The position numbers were made by a program, and so were the translations under genes. Under the pieces are notes generated by a model. The model was not told where the DNA came from. It was given only the letters and a program-made list of their open reading frames with translations, and did no database searches. 64,000 nucleotides of DNA from Cadophora sp. MPI-SDFR-AT-0126 (lineage: Eukaryota > Ascomycota > Leotiomycetes > Helotiales > Ploettnerulaceae), in NCBI GenBank assembly GCA_020747065.1, contig JAGMVK010000019.1:868001-932000 (forward strand), in the 5' to 3' direction. This document shows, one piece after another, positions 49,503 through 59,120 of this stretch (position 1 is its first letter; each line of letters begins with the position of its first letter).

Positions 49503-50336
49503 ATGGTCCTTGTCAGGGTTGATGTGCCACTGAGGCCCAAGAATCAGTCCGTCTCCAATGATAAATCTATCAACGAAAGCGCCCCTGCCCAAGCACCTCC
49601 TCCTCCGGCGGCCCATGAATCTTACTCCCATGTCGAACAACGCGTAGCGATTGACTCTGTCAACAAGTCACAAGCAGCGACGTCTCAGAGTAGCCCGCAA
49701 CCTTATTACGCGCAGTTATTGTTGTTGGAACAGCAGAACAAAAAGCGTCTTTTGCAGATGGCCGAAAAGGAGCAAAGGCAGGGGAACAGCAACAAGCGAG
49801 TGAACGGTTCGCTTGGATCCAATGCGGCTTCACGCGAGGACTATCATATGCAGCAGATAGCTCTGGAACAGGAGAATGGAAAGAGATTGATCGGAGCGAG
49901 GAACCAGCTGGCTGGACAAACAGCAGGGGCAAACGATTCGCGGAATCAGGGACACGATGCTCAAGCGATTGCTGGAAGCTTTCAGCTAAGTGATCATGTG
50001 TCATATGTGAAGCACCCGATGTTGCTGGAAGAGCAAAGTCAGAGACAATGGGGGTTGGCTGAGCAACTGCGCGAATCAAACTTCATCCCGGATGGCAGTC
50101 ACATTAAAGAGGAGGATGCGGCACAACAGTCCACAGCTTCGCGACTGGCGTCGAACAACCAAGTTGAAGATAAATGGGGCAGAGGTCCCTTCCAAGCTGG
50201 TCAAGGCGTTATTGCAGGCTATCAGGCTCAGCTGGCGGCCCTCGAAAACAAACGTAAAGAGGCGGCTGCTGAGAGAAGTCAGGCGGAGGCTGAGATATTC
50301 AGATTGTCCGGCCGGCTACCCCCCGGGGCACCTTGA
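49503..50336 (+). CDS. Q-rich protein with LEQQNKKRLL-type repeats
   Basis: Single-exon ORF of 277 aa starting at the ATG at 49503. Not a known enzyme. It contains three or four degenerate helical repeats: YYAQLLLLEQQNKKRLLQMA, YHMQQIALEQENGKRLIGAR, KHPMLLEEQSQRQWGLAEQ and YQAQLAALENKRKEAAAERS. Motifs of the form YQMQLxLLEQQNKKRLLxAR recur in many uncharacterised fungal proteins. The rest is low-complexity and probably disordered, and Pro is enriched near residues 30-37. The end (EAEIFRLSGRLPPGAP) is probably the true C-terminus. The protein likely forms short amphipathic helices for protein binding; this is inference. Confidence 0.7.
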   Translation: MVLVRVDVPLRPKNQSVSNDKSINESAPAQAPPPPAAHESYSHVEQRVAIDSVNKSQAATSQSSPQPYYAQLLLLEQQNKKRLLQMAEKEQRQGNSNKRVNGSLGSNAASREDYHMQQIALEQENGKRLIGARNQLAGQTAGANDSRNQGHDAQAIAGSFQLSDHVSYVKHPMLLEEQSQRQWGLAEQLRESNFIPDGSHIKEEDAAQQSTASRLASNNQVEDKWGRGPFQAGQGVIAGYQAQLAALENKRKEAAAERSQAEAEIFRLSGRLPPGAP

Positions 50337-51011
50337 AGTTCGTGTACACCACCCAACTCCCATGTCGCCATGTAGGCTCCCTGCCGGGACCCGACTCAGA
50401 CGACCGTGTGTGGCAACTATACCATTTTTCTTTCTGGTCATGTTTTCCGGTAAGCGATTGTTTCTGGCGAGTGAGCCTTGAGAACTTGGCCAGGTTCTTT
50501 CACGATTGACCCAATTGAAGTACAATATGGCGTTGTCGTTTCCACTTTGCCGTGGCTTTGTGCCACCAAAGAACGGGGGGTCTGTTATAAGTCAGTTGAC
50601 AAGGTTGATGAATGTGATTGGGCTTGCGAAATGTCCCTAATGAAGCGAGGAGTCAGCGGCGTTGTATACGAAATCACCAGCACGAAATTATCAATGAAGT
50701 CTCTCTGTTCAGTCCTTTGCAAATGAGGCCCTCGTGATTGTCAGAAGTTCTATCATCCCTGGTCTTTATATTCAGCACATTCGTTGACATGAAATATTTT
50801 CTCACATACTCAATTCAAGTTATGTGTCATTAGCCTTATGGTGGCGGCTTAAGCGAGTGGAATGACTTCTCCCCTGCCCTACATAGATACTCCACTTCAC
50901 CTCCACCACACAACCACATCAATCCTCCTAGTTGCAAATAAATTACTATGCAATACAGGTACCCAAATAAGCAGTTGTCGTCATGTCAGGTGCACAGAAA
51001 GCATCAACCAA
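50337..51011. other. Intergenic, nothing supported
   Basis: Between the Q-rich protein and the tRNA gene. A plus ORF at 50478-50726 has no recognisable feature. Confidence 0.45.
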
Positions 51012-51160
51012 GCGTTTGTGGTTTAGTGGTAAAATCCATCGTTGCCATCTCTTGAGCAATCATTAGAACAACTTCGATGGGCCCCGGGGTAAGAGACAAA
51101 TCCATTCGGACCTTGATTTTCATAAACTAACAAGAGAAAGTTCGATTCCCGGCGAACGCA
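51012..51160 (+). tRNA. tRNA-Gly(GCC) with an anticodon-loop intron and a second T-arm insert
   Basis: The 5' part reads GCGTTTG TG GTTTAGTGGTAAAAT and the anticodon stem CATCG, followed by TTGCCA with anticodon GCC at 51044-51046. A 26-nt intron (51048-51073) sits at the canonical position 37/38, after which CGATG closes the stem. After GGCC and T-stem CCGGG (51084-51088) comes a 52-nt insert (51089-51140), then T-loop TTCGATT, CCCGG, CGAACGC and A73. Removing both inserts gives 36+15+20 = 71 nt with complete acceptor stem (one G-U), anticodon and T stems, the normal length of this tRNA. A Pol III T-run (8 T, 51166-51173) follows. The A box (TGGTTTAGTGG) is intact, and AGTTCGATTCC at 51139 still resembles a B box because the insert ends in AG. 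Confidence 0.85.
51089..51140 (+). other. 52-nt intron-like insert in the tRNA-Gly T arm
   Basis: Begins GTAAGAG, contains ACTAAC 15 nt before its end and ends GAGAAAG, the look of a short GT..AG spliceosomal intron. It lies exactly between T-stem base 53 and T-loop base 54. One G may be assigned to either side. No bulge-helix-bulge is obvious by eye. Confidence 0.75.
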
Positions 51161-51165
51161 ATAAA

Positions 51166-51173
51166 TTTTTTTT
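51166..51173 (+). terminator. RNA polymerase III T-run terminator
   Basis: Eight consecutive T on the plus strand, six bases after the discriminator base of the tRNA-Gly gene. Confidence 0.85.
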
Positions 51174-51626
51174 GGATTCATTTCTTGTGCTTTTTTGCTG
51201 TAATCTTACTTTGTGGCTTAAGTGATGATTTCGTTTTGATCAAGATACTCCAAGTCCTCTAAAAAAGAGGGGACTTCAAGCTTTGTGGTTGAAGTGAAAA
51301 TACCAGCAGACACGTTACTGGCCATAAAGGTTCGAAACAGAGTGTAGGGCTGTTGGAAGAAGAAGGATTGACCTTCTATGAGCGGGGAGTGAGGAGAATG
51401 TGTCAAAGGGAGTGCAGCCGAGTTAGACACCCTCTGGGAGCTTCATTCATTCAAGCCATCATACCATCAGATGTAGAGACACAGCTTCGAAGGAGAAACT
51501 TTTCCTGTGAATTGTTATGAACATCCCACTCTTCCCAATTCCGTTCCCAGTGCTGACGAACTGAAAATCAAAACACATTACCCGACTGCCAGCGAAGGGA
51601 CCTTTGCTGGAGCACGCAGTCCTAAC
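51174..51626. other. Intergenic between tRNA and PhzF gene
   Basis: 3' flank of the minus-strand PhzF-like gene. No gene supported. Confidence 0.45.
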
Positions 51627-52508
51627 TCAAATTTCCAAGGTGCCTTCCATGACTGGAGTCGCAGTACCGCTCAACACGACCTTCTGAATACCATCCCCAT
51701 TCTCCCCTCTGGTGACTTCAACTCCAATCTCGTTCTTCCTGCCCATTTCCACACCTTGAGTGAACGCATACTTGAACGGTCCTTTCCCCAAACTTCTATC
51801 CTCCTGTCCAGCCAACCAGCATCCCAGCCCACTGCTGGCGCTTCCGGTTCCAGGATCCTCTCTCGACCCGAACATACGTGTGCGGTACTTTTTCCGCCCA
51901 AACTCATCTGTGCCAAGTGCAACTAGGTACATCGTGCCAATGAGTCCGTTCTTCCACCCATCATCCAGTACAGATGGATCGTAGGTGTTCACATGCAAAT
52001 TCTCCTTGGCTTTCGCCAGGGTCTCCAAATCTTTGAGCACCACGTAGATGAAGCTCATGCCATTAACAATACTCGCGACCGGATTCTTGATCCCATTCAA
52101 AGTACTCTCGAAAGTCTTCTCATGAACATGGAAGTCAAACGGAATTTCCGCCTTGACCTCTCCAGTCTGCTCATCTTTCTCAATAGCGATCTTTCCTGCT
52201 TTGGTAATCACAGTATTGACGTCTTGCGAAGTGGTATGAAGAAGGTAGTGCGAGGTTCCGATGGTGGGATGGCCAGCAAAGGGAACTTCTGCTTTGTGTG
52301 TGAAGATGTCGATTTTGCGCTCGGAAGAAGTTTCTCCTTCATCAGGGAGATGCAAGAAGACGATTTCTGAGAGGTTGAATTCGGCTGCGATGGCTTGCTT
52401 CTGGGTCTGCGAGAGAGAGCTGCCGGATGGGACGCGGACGACGGCGACAGGGTTTCCAGTATACCGCTTCGAGGTGAAGACGTCGAGAGTGGTGTATGAA
52501 AGCTTCAT
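51627..52508 (-). CDS. PhzF-family epimerase/isomerase-like protein
   Basis: Single exon, 293 aa, the usual length of the diaminopimelate-epimerase-fold PhzF family. It is named for the phenazine-pathway isomerase, but most fungal members have no known substrate. N-terminal MKLSYTTLDVFTSKRYTGNP, with the GNPVAVV motif; FNLSEIVFL carries the glutamate that aligns with the catalytic acid of PhzF; AEVPFAGHPTIGTSHYL and the C-terminal-domain REDPGTGSASSGLGCWL are diagnostic. The ATG is at 52508. No biosynthetic genes are nearby, so no phenazine-like pathway is implied. Confidence 0.93.
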   Translation of the reverse strand: MKLSYTTLDVFTSKRYTGNPVAVVRVPSGSSLSQTQKQAIAAEFNLSEIVFLHLPDEGETSSERKIDIFTHKAEVPFAGHPTIGTSHYLLHTTSQDVNTVITKAGKIAIEKDEQTGEVKAEIPFDFHVHEKTFESTLNGIKNPVASIVNGMSFIYVVLKDLETLAKAKENLHVNTYDPSVLDDGWKNGLIGTMYLVALGTDEFGRKKYRTRMFGSREDPGTGSASSGLGCWLAGQEDRSLGKGPFKYAFTQGVEMGRKNEIGVEVTRGENGDGIQKVVLSGTATPVMEGTLEI

Positions 52509-53463
52509 TTTGAGCTTTTAAAAAAGGTGGTGATAAAGAGCTATCATGGGGTAAGTCTTGATTCTATATGCCGCAAATTGAAAAGAGCAGGAAGATTGAC
52601 CCAACTTGAGATACCTTTGAGAAGTTCTTTAGGCAGACAGAACGGACTTGACATGAGTCTGAGATCGATTAAAGCCTGAGCTTGAGAGTCTATATATACC
52701 CCTTATTGTTTGTACGACTAATCTCATCCGAGGCTCTGCAGCTCCTTAAGTGACTCACCCAATCATGCCCCTCTTCCTCTTGTCACCACGCCCTTTCGTC
52801 TCTGTATTCGTGACCGGATTCGTGTTCGTATCAACCCTTGAAAATACGAAGTTGAAATTTCTACGTCTGACAAGCTTCAGATTGCTATACTATCTTGTAT
52901 TAAGAAAGAAAAGAAGAAGCTTGCGGTCGAAACAATTATTAGATTAATCATCACGTGATAATCGAACTCCGATTTACGGAATAACTAAATACGTACTTCA
53001 ATTACAATGAGTTTGATAAATGCATAGGACTCAAGTTAGAGCTAGAGACCCGTGAACGAACTCAACTGGAAGGACGTAAGTGCTTGAATGATAACCATCG
53101 TTTGGATCTCATCGTCTGAACCACGCATCCACACGTCCCATAGTCATAAACCGACATCAGGCAACACGCCTCATACATAAAATATGTTGATTGGAGATGA
53201 AGTTACATTTTGTTTAAAGCATGAGACCGAATGTCTAGATCAAGACCCAGACCCTCTTATCTATGTTTACTTCAAGGTTGCCGACTCGCTTAACAGAACG
53301 AAGAGTTGCCCGAGCTCCTAACGACTTCTCAGGAAACCATCGATCCGAAGCGGACCAGATCTGACTAACCCCCCACCCCTTCCCCCTATTTATCAGAATG
53401 TTAGAACAGTCAATGTCGTGAATTTGATTCGGACATTGAGAAACAACCTACCGAAGTCCTCGA
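52509..53463. other. Intergenic, PhzF promoter
   Basis: Upstream region of the minus-strand PhzF gene. A palindromic TCACGTGA lies at 52951-52958. TATATATACC at about 52691-52700 is a possible TATA box, about 185 bp upstream of the ATG. No gene supported. Confidence 0.5.
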
Positions 53464-54470
53464 TCATGGAAGTTGTTTAGCCAAATGTTGTTGGTCCCAA
53501 TCACTACGATCCCGCATTGAGTTCTCCGCGAACGTGTCAGAGAAATGACGCAGAAAATCTTGAAAGACGACAGCTTCGGCAATGCATCGTGCTTGAAAGG
53601 TTTGTGTTGGGCGTGGAAACGTCATCAATGGGTCTGTTGGTACATCGATAGCTGCTAATAACATGTTAAAGCCTCTTGACGCAGAGAGCATCCGAGAAAT
53701 GTGGATATCATCCAAGGTGGCAGATTGGCTCCACCGACTTCTCAAACCTCGGGCTTTGTTTTTGATTCATAGGGTTTTGTAAAGGGTTCAGATTTAGATA
53801 TGCGGGCGCGAACCATCCCGGACGGTTCTGTGTCGGGTGCTTTCGGATTTGATGTGGCCATTTCTGGGACTAGAACAGTGTCATTATGATGTGGTCTCGC
53901 TTGACTAATTTCCAGGACGTTGGCCTGGGATGTAGATGGTTCAGGACTCATTCTTCCCTTGGCGATATCGTCTCCCCTGTCACTAGCTCTTCCGCTTGGT
54001 ATTTCCGAAGAAACTACACCGCGGGTGGGAAGGAGTGGTGGCGAGGATGTCACCGAAAGCCGGCGTGGGCGGTCTGATTCTAGTTCTGCAGTTGATATTG
54101 GTTTGGTGGGAATTGTTATCACCGCCTCTGCTTCAGGGGATGTGGTAGGAGGCTTCAAGCTGATCACAGAGAGTCGTCCTTTCCGCAAGCCTTCTCTTCC
54201 CTACGAAGGGGGAGGCTTGCCGGTTGGGTAGTCTGGAATGGGTCTAGTAATAATCTCCGCCATGTCACTTGCTCCTCTGGCGACATTGACCGATGCTGGG
54301 ATCGAAGTCGCTAGTGGCTTGCTCTCTTCGGAAGTCGATTGACCAAGGGCATTGTCATTGATGGGCTCAACCGGGACCATTTGTGCGTGGGGAAGATTGG
54401 GTCCTTGTCCTTGATCGAGATGGATCGTCACCGAAACAGGCGTAGGACTGTTCGAGGACTAGTATGGTGA
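53464..54470 (-). pseudogene. Degraded hypothetical gene
   Basis: Three adjacent minus-strand segments look coding but do not form one frame. 54460-54201 (ending DYPTGKPPPS) and 54198-53742 (RKGRLSVISLKPPTTSPEAE onward) share a frame and are split only by a TAG at about 54201. The last segment (about 53745-53464, with ISRMLSASRGFNMLLAAIDV and RDRSDWDQQHLAKQLP) is in another frame, joined at a TGA. No ATG starts the first segment; it is preceded by CATACTAG, which could be an acceptor. No GT donor suited to remove the TAG was found. I read this as a decaying gene; an unresolved intron structure remains possible. The family is not recognised. Confidence 0.5.
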
Positions 54471-54514
54471 GATCCGGCTGATAACAGGTTCAAAGGGTAG
54501 CATCCTGGACAAGT

Positions 54515-54862
54515 ATGGAACGTCCATCAATGTCTTCTTTCGTACATTGGAAGGATGGTCTGGACATTATCTATACCGTATACAAGTCCAAGCCGACGAA
54601 TTTCTGGAGCAGCCTTCGCGATGTTCGAGATCCTCAGGAATGGTTGACTTTCTGGATCGGCCTGGTGGCTATTCTGGTCATGACTTTCGTGTTTGGATGT
54701 GTCTCGACCGCCACGGCCATTTATTCCGCGGTATATGTATACAGAGGATTTGTGATCTCGAAGGAGGGACTGGAAATAGCTAGGGACGCTGCAAGTTCCG
54801 CTGCCTCGTCTGCAGCCTCCTTGTCTTCGGCAGCAGCAGCAGCAACATCATCAGGGAGTTGA
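54515..54862 (+). CDS. Short single-TM protein, possible gene fragment
   Basis: ATG ORF of 115 aa. Residues 1-40 contain FVHWKDGLDIIYTVYKSKP and WSSLRDVRDPQEWLTFW; one TM helix follows (IGLVAILVMTFVFGCVSTAT) and the C-terminus is an Ala/Ser run (AASSAASSAASLSSAAAAAT). The DPxEWLTFWxG...VFGxxSTxxxI pattern resembles C-terminal TM tails I associate with larger uncharacterised fungal proteins, which suggests this is either a small gene or the remaining end of a larger one. It lies between the degraded minus gene and VMA12. Confidence 0.5.
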   Translation: MERPSMSSFVHWKDGLDIIYTVYKSKPTNFWSSLRDVRDPQEWLTFWIGLVAILVMTFVFGCVSTATAIYSAVYVYRGFVISKEGLEIARDAASSAASSAASLSSAAAAATSSGS

Positions 54863-54967
54863 ACATCGATGTCAGCCGGCGCAGGCAGTGAAGCATCATT
54901 GCTCCGAATGTGGCTCTCAGCATATAGCCGTAGATAATGTAGTTGCAAATGATCAATTGTACCGTCT

Positions 54968-56112
54968 TTAAGAGGCAATTTTCGTCCTTCTCCTTTCTCT
55001 CAAGCCTTTGTCATCTTCTTTCGACTCAAGAGTCACGGAGTTCTCCTCAGTTACTTCTTCAGGGTCATTGCCAGCTCCAACAACCCAAGTATTGACGATT
55101 TCCTTCACTTCTCTGATTTGTTTCTCCTTCCCTTTCGCATCACTGACTCGTCTGAGATATCCCGAGTAAACCACCACCTCAGCAACACCAACCAAGGCAC
55201 TACCACTCATGCTCAATGCTAGTCTCGCAGGGGTACTCCACCACTTGGCAGCAATCCAAATAGCTGCCGCACATGCCACAATGCTGATCAGGACATTGAA
55301 TATCAGAGCCATCTGTCTGTCCACATCCGCGTAGGTCACTTCATCATCATCTGGATCCGATGCGTTGATATTCTGGTGAGTGGAGGTAAAGGCTCGCGCA
55401 GCAGAGGCAGCAGGGAACCTCTGGGAGAAGGTTTCCATGGGAGGAGGGGGATTGGTCATTCGCTCGTATGTGCGGGCTTCTTCTTCTCGCCGAAGACGTG
55501 CCATGAGGGCTTTATATTCCGAAGTCTAGTTAAACAAGAGTTAGCAGGCTATTCGAATTTGGAGGTTGTCTAGTAATGTTGACAGTCAAGTCTCCGTATC
55601 TCCCCAAGCTTAACGAAGTTTGAAACTCCTCCTTCTGTATGCCCCGCTGCATCTAGCTGCAAGTCTGGCCAGGTATGAACATGGATACGTACAGGTTCTG
55701 GTTTTGGAGGTGGTGGGGAAATGTACAACCTAGCACCTTTGAGCAGATCCTCCAGACGACATGGCTGGAGTTCCAAAGCTTTCATGTCCTGTGAAAGGTC
55801 CACGACTTGACCATGGGATATTGGGTTACCGATTCGAGGATTGCAGAGCGTCGGTTCCGATGATATATTGCTCTCTGGTCTTTTGATCGAATCGGCAGAA
55901 TTTCCCTGCGCTGCAGACTTGCTCCTTTCCGTTTCTTCGGCTTCATTTCCTGCATGTTCTCGCATCTGCTCCTCCCTCCTCCTGCTGGCATAGTTGCGTC
56001 CTACAAGACCATCATCGTCGAGAGTGTGGCTCTTCTGCTCTGTCGCTCGCCCGTGGCTCTGGATCCTTTCCAAAGCCTCCACCATCGCGGCCGTCATGGT
56101 AAGCTGGACCAT
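54968..56112 (-). CDS. V-ATPase assembly factor Vma12
   Basis: ER membrane protein that, with Vma21 and Vma22, assembles the Vo sector of the vacuolar H+-ATPase. Two exons (56112-55693 and 55525-54968) give 978 nt, 325 aa. The splice joins PPPPKPEP to TSEYKALMARLRREEEARTY, a conserved block of the family. Then come two TM segments near residues 205-255 (ALIFNVLISIVACAAAIWIA and LALSMSGSALVGVAEVVVYS), as expected, and a charged C-terminal tail. The N-terminal half is variable and acidic. The start is ATG MVQLTMTAAMVEALERI at 56112. Confidence 0.9.
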
Positions 56113-56420
56113 CTTGAGGTTATTTATTGCATTGTTGTGGAATGAAGTTGTGCAGATGAAGTTGATACAGTTCGAGCTGTCAAGCTTGTCGCTTGGACTT
56201 GCCTCGGTGCTCTGATGACCCGACAATGGTCTAGTGTAGCCGAAAAAATATATCGGAACTCCACGGCTTCGACATTTTGACAACCTTCAAAGTCACCTTC
56301 CCAACCACACACCGCTTCCACGACTTTCTTTCGAGTGTATGATTATATCTGGAGTTTCGGATGTTTGATTTGCTACAGTAGTGGTCTCAATTCGGCAGTT
56401 CGGAGGCAGGAAAGTGGGCT
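56113..56420. promoter_or_regulatory. Shared bidirectional promoter, VMA12 / COQ1
   Basis: Only 308 bp separate the two diverging start codons, so both promoters must fit here. No TATA box is obvious. Confidence 0.6.
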
Positions 56421-57841
56421 ATGAGAATCCGACCAGCCAGAGCTTCAGTGCTCTTCAACAGCTCCTCAACCTCGACAATACCATTATATTCGTCATGCTA
56501 TAATTGTCAATTGGCTCCACAGCATCCATTACGATCTGTATCGGCTTCCATATACCGGCATCCCTCGCGGCGGAGGCAGTCAAGCTGGGCGCAAGCCGTC
56601 TCTGTTGCCTCCAATGTATTCTCCAACGCGACGGCTCGAACGGCAGGGCCTGGAGATGTCAGTGTAGATCCTCTGCGGATAGTGGCGAAGGAGATGAAGT
56701 TCTTGACGGGCAATATAAGGCAGCTTCTGGGCTCTGGACATCCATCTCTGGACACTGTTGCGAAGTACTACACTCAAGCGGAGGGGAAGCATGTGCGACC
56801 ACTCATTGTGCTGCTGATGTCTCGAGCCACAGCACTTACACCAAAATCTCACCGATTTGACAGCCCGCACAGTACGGTGGATATCGACAATTCAATTTCA
56901 CCGATGTCAATTCTCACTGATGTCAATCCAACTGCTCCTTCGACAAATCCTCTAACCCATACACAAACATCATACTCCCCTGCCGACAGCGACATTCTAC
57001 CATCCCAGAGACGACTGGCAGAAATAACCGAGTTGATCCATACCGCATCCCTCCTCCACGACGATGTTATTGATCATTCCGTGTCAAGGCGCGGATCGCC
57101 CTCTGCAAACCTCGAATTTGGAAACAAGATGGCGGTATTGGCCGGGGATTTCCTTCTCGGGCGTGCGTCTGTGGCGCTTGCCAGGTTACGGGACCCAGAA
57201 GTCACTGAGCTCCTGGCGACGGTCATTGCGAATCTGGTGGAGGGAGAATTCATGCAACTGAAGAACACAGCTCGAGACGAGAAGAACCCGGTTTGGACTG
57301 AGGAAACCGTTACGTACTACCTCCAGAAGACATATCTAAAATCTGCGAGCTTGATATCAAAGTCATGTAGAGCAGCAGCGTTACTCGGAGGCTCAGACAT
57401 GGCGACTGTTGATGCAGCATATGCATATGGAAAGAACTTGGGGCTCGCTTTCCAACTGGTTGATGACATGCTGGACTACACGATCAGTGAGAAGGAATTG
57501 GGTAAGCCGGCTGGTGCAGATCTGGAATTGGGACTTGCTACAGCCCCCCTATTATTTGCATGGAAACACAACAAGGAGTTGGGGTCGTTGGTGGGAAGGA
57601 AATTCGCCCAGGAGGGCGATGTTGCTAGGGTAGGTCCATCATTCCCCTAATCCCGCTACACCTACTAACAAGATCACAGGCTCGGGAACTAGTTCTCCAA
57701 AGCGACGGATTAGACCAAACGCGAGCCCTGGCCGAGGAATATGCAAACCGCGCAATTGCCTCACTCGACGCATTCCCGGAAAGCGAAGCGAAGGACGGTC
57801 TAGTAGAGATGGCAATCAAAACTTTGAAGCGGAGGAATTGA
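56421..57841 (+). CDS. Polyprenyl diphosphate synthase, Coq1 type
   Basis: Trans-prenyltransferase that elongates isopentenyl diphosphate to the long side chain of ubiquinone on the mitochondrial inner membrane. Two exons (56421-57629, 57680-57841) give 456 aa. The N-terminal 55 residues are Arg/Ser-rich (MRIRPARASVLFNSSSTSTI), consistent with mitochondrial import. The first Asp-rich motif is LLHDDVIDHSVSRRG and the second is FQLVDDMLDYT; also present are GKHVRPLIVLL, LAGDFLLGRASVALARL, EGEFMQLKNT and GKPAGADLELGLATAPLLFA. A region of about 70 residues between GKHVRP and HTASLLHDD (with LTPKSHRFDS) is longer than in bacterial enzymes, as in other fungal Coq1 proteins. Confidence 0.94.
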
Positions 57842-59120
57842 TGATTCGAATACTTGTACCACCCTCCTCTTACTTACTCTTGGGCGGCACTGTGGCCGCT
57901 CTGTACTGTACAATCATGCATGAAGATCTGCATAGACGATGTATTATACGCTTGGCTTATGTGATTGACCTCACCTTGGCTTGTAGAAGGCCATAATAGA
58001 CTTTGCTTAATTCCCAGCTAGCTTTGGCATTGCCTCTCGGAGAATTTGTGTATAATGAGGAAGGTAAGAAGGACCGTAGGTCGTTTTCTTGTGCCTCGAG
58101 ACTCTTCACGCTTGCTGGGGGATGTTTCGTCGTGATTGACTAACCTGACCCATTCATTTCTATGCTGTTTTATACGTGCTAACAATCTGGGCATTTGCAT
58201 GGAAGGGAGATCGGTGACTTTGTGTTTATTCCTTGAGCAAAATTGCTGGTATTGACATGGCAAAAACGATGGTAAGAGATGGCCCAAGGAGCAAGGCAGA
58301 TCTGAAGGCAACTTGAGATTATATATTACTGGTGTTGTGGTTTTAAAGAGAACCTGTCACCTAGGATTAATTTTAGTACGTGGGCTTTGATATAAGGAGT
58401 TACAGTCATTGAAGATTGCTATTGGATATGTCTAACAAAGTGGATTAATCAACCAACCTATTTCAAGATCCTCTTTTGGGGACAAGGGTTTGTTTCCAAG
58501 AACAATATGCAATCTGTGATAGAAGATTCACTTAAGCTAGGACTACAAGATAGGTGAGGATCACGGAGGACTAAAATCAAATTTTGGAATCAGGTATTGT
58601 TTGCTGAACAATGCGTGAGGCCTAGAGCATAGATTGTTGATCCAGAGTGTTTCCTCATGTCTCTCAAGTCTACAGGAACGATTTCATAGGCTGGGTACCT
58701 CAGGTAAATTGAGCTCGCAATTTATTTTCTGTGACTGTTCGTGAGCGTCGCTGACCTGATATCAGCTCAGGACAGCAAAGAGCTGCATAACCTGTCATTC
58801 AGCGTCAGTAAATCCGCGTAACAAAAGAGAAAATCTTCTCTTTCCACTGCTATCCCGTTTGAGACCACTCCTTAAGATCGTATTCACTCCACAGTACAGA
58901 AGGCGGGCATTGGGGGTCGCTTCTCGAATTGGCGAGGCGAGCACGTGCTTCCGTGGTCCAGCTTACATAGCGCCTCGAATAAGCGAGCCAAGGTATCGTC
59001 GAAATATCGCGTCGCGTCTCCCTTCAACTCTTTTCAACAACACACTCGAATTCTGTATAGCATCACATTTCGAAGAGAACACAATTATCGGCGTCCCAGG
59101 CCTTTGGCCGACAGCCAAAG
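57842..59120. other. Intergenic, COQ1 3' flank and ECO1 promoter
   Basis: About 1.3 kb with no convincing ORF; a minus ORF at 58018-58311 is unsupported. 58,300-58,700 is A/T-rich. ECO1's promoter and leader lie at the right end. Confidence 0.5.

Noticed and set aside
51627..52508. Phenazine-type biosynthetic cluster around the PhzF-like gene
   Set aside because: No other biosynthetic enzyme lies nearby; fungal PhzF-like genes are common outside clusters.
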